Part shown: positions 5,326 to 5,731 of the stretch, piece after piece | How the letters are laid out: each line of letters starts with the position of its first letter | Numbering within the stretch: the stretch's first letter is position 1 | Assembly (NCBI GenBank): GCA_035650495.1 | Contig: DASRHK010000007.1 | Coordinates: 1-5,731, forward strand | Length of the DNA stretch: 5,731 nt | Reading direction: 5' to 3' | DNA from: DASRHK01 sp035650495 | Lineage (GTDB): Bacteria > Pseudomonadota > Gammaproteobacteria > Nevskiales > Nevskiaceae | The notes under the pieces: model-generated | Database searches by the model: none | What the model was told of the DNA's origin: nothing | Seen by the model: only the letters and a program-made list of their open reading frames with translations | Position numbers and translations under genes: made by a program

Positions 5326-5731
5326 CTACGGCAGCGCGTAGCCCGCTTCCCGCAGCAGCTTCGAAAGCGCGATCAGCGGCAGTCCGATCAAGGCGGTCGG
5401 ATCGCGCGAGGTGATCTCGTCGAACAACGTGATGCCCAGGCCTTCGCTCTTGAAGCTGCCCGCGCAGTCGAACGCCGGCTCGGCAGCGATGTAGCGACGG
5501 ATCTCCTCGTCGCCCAACGCGCGGAAGCGCGCTGTGGTGATGTCGGCCCCCCGCAAGACGCGATCGTTCCGGATCAGCGCCATCGCCGTGATGAACTGCA
5601 CGGTGCGGCCCGAGAGCGCCCGAAGTTGTTCTATCGCGCCCTCGGCATTTCCCGGCTTGCCGAAGATCCGGCCGTCGATGGCGGCGACCTGATCGCAGCC
5701 GAGGATCCAGTGATCGGCGAAGCGCGGCGCG
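5326..5731 (-). CDS. yceF: Maf/YceF-family nucleotide pyrophosphatase, C-terminal part
   Basis: The reading frame stays open from the TAG stop (complement of 5326-5328) to the right edge, giving 134 residues; the N-terminus lies outside. It includes GCDQVAAIDGRIFGKP, where the Asp of CDQ (complement of 5692-5694) matches the conserved Maf catalytic region. It also has FDCAGSFKSEGLGITLF and RDPTALIGLPLIALSKLL. The CAGSFKSEG form is typical of the YceF subfamily, which in E. coli hydrolyses 7-methyl-GTP to its monophosphate; the YhdE subfamily, acting on dTTP and UTP, has a different sequence there (AGAYGIQG type). The codon for Val at 5599-5601 is GTG and could be taken for a start, but clear Maf sequence continues upstream of it. 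The role is presumably removal of modified nucleotides. The S-x-x-R-R motif expected near the N-terminus cannot be checked. Confidence 0.93.
   Translation of the reverse strand, partial: APRFADHWILGCDQVAAIDGRIFGKPGNAEGAIEQLRALSGRTVQFITAMALIRNDRVLRGADITTARFRALGDEEIRRYIAAEPAFDCAGSFKSEGLGITLFDEITSRDPTALIGLPLIALSKLLREAGYALP

Noticed and set aside
5326..5601. A complete 91-residue protein starting at the GTG codon at 5599-5601.
   Set aside because: Clear Maf-family sequence, including the CDQ and GKP motifs, continues in the same frame to the window edge, so this is an internal valine codon.

Overview
The window is chromosomal housekeeping DNA from a GC-rich Gram-negative bacterium, most likely a gammaproteobacterium. 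CMP-Kdo synthetase implies a lipopolysaccharide outer membrane. The divergent rne/rluC pair with a yceF-type Maf gene nearby is the arrangement I recall from Escherichia coli and, in part, from Pseudomonas. The genus cannot be fixed from the sequence. A high-GC lineage outside the Enterobacterales fits best.

Layout from left to right. Positions 1-69 hold the last 22 codons of a Trm112/YcaR-type small protein. It is followed by kdsB (79-843, +), the tail of an envelope operon that in relatives starts with lpxK. kdsB converges on rne (847-3408, -), with only 3 bp between the stop codons. rne encodes an 853-residue RNase E with a complete catalytic half, a probable membrane-anchoring amphipathic helix and a long disordered Arg/Gln/Asn/Gly-rich tail.

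A 307-bp intergenic region (3409-3715) carries the control regions of two divergent units. It contains a probable extended -10 promoter for rluC, a bulged 17-bp hairpin just after it, a perfect 8-bp GC-rich inverted repeat, and a weak candidate promoter for rne. rluC (3716-4666, +, TTG start) is joined by a 4-bp overlap to a HAD-family phosphatase gene (4663-5319, +). That unit converges, with 6 bp between stops, on a Maf/YceF nucleotide pyrophosphatase gene (5326 to beyond the right edge, -).

The products divide into envelope synthesis (KdsB), RNA turnover and 23S rRNA modification (RNase E, RluC), and nucleotide or metabolite clean-up (HAD phosphatase, Maf). Every sizeable stretch is explained by a recognised family. 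I find no mobile element, CRISPR array, RNA gene or new defence-like system. The most interesting parts are the rne/rluC intergenic region, the RNase E tail, and the way the gene order mixes features of different gammaproteobacterial groups.
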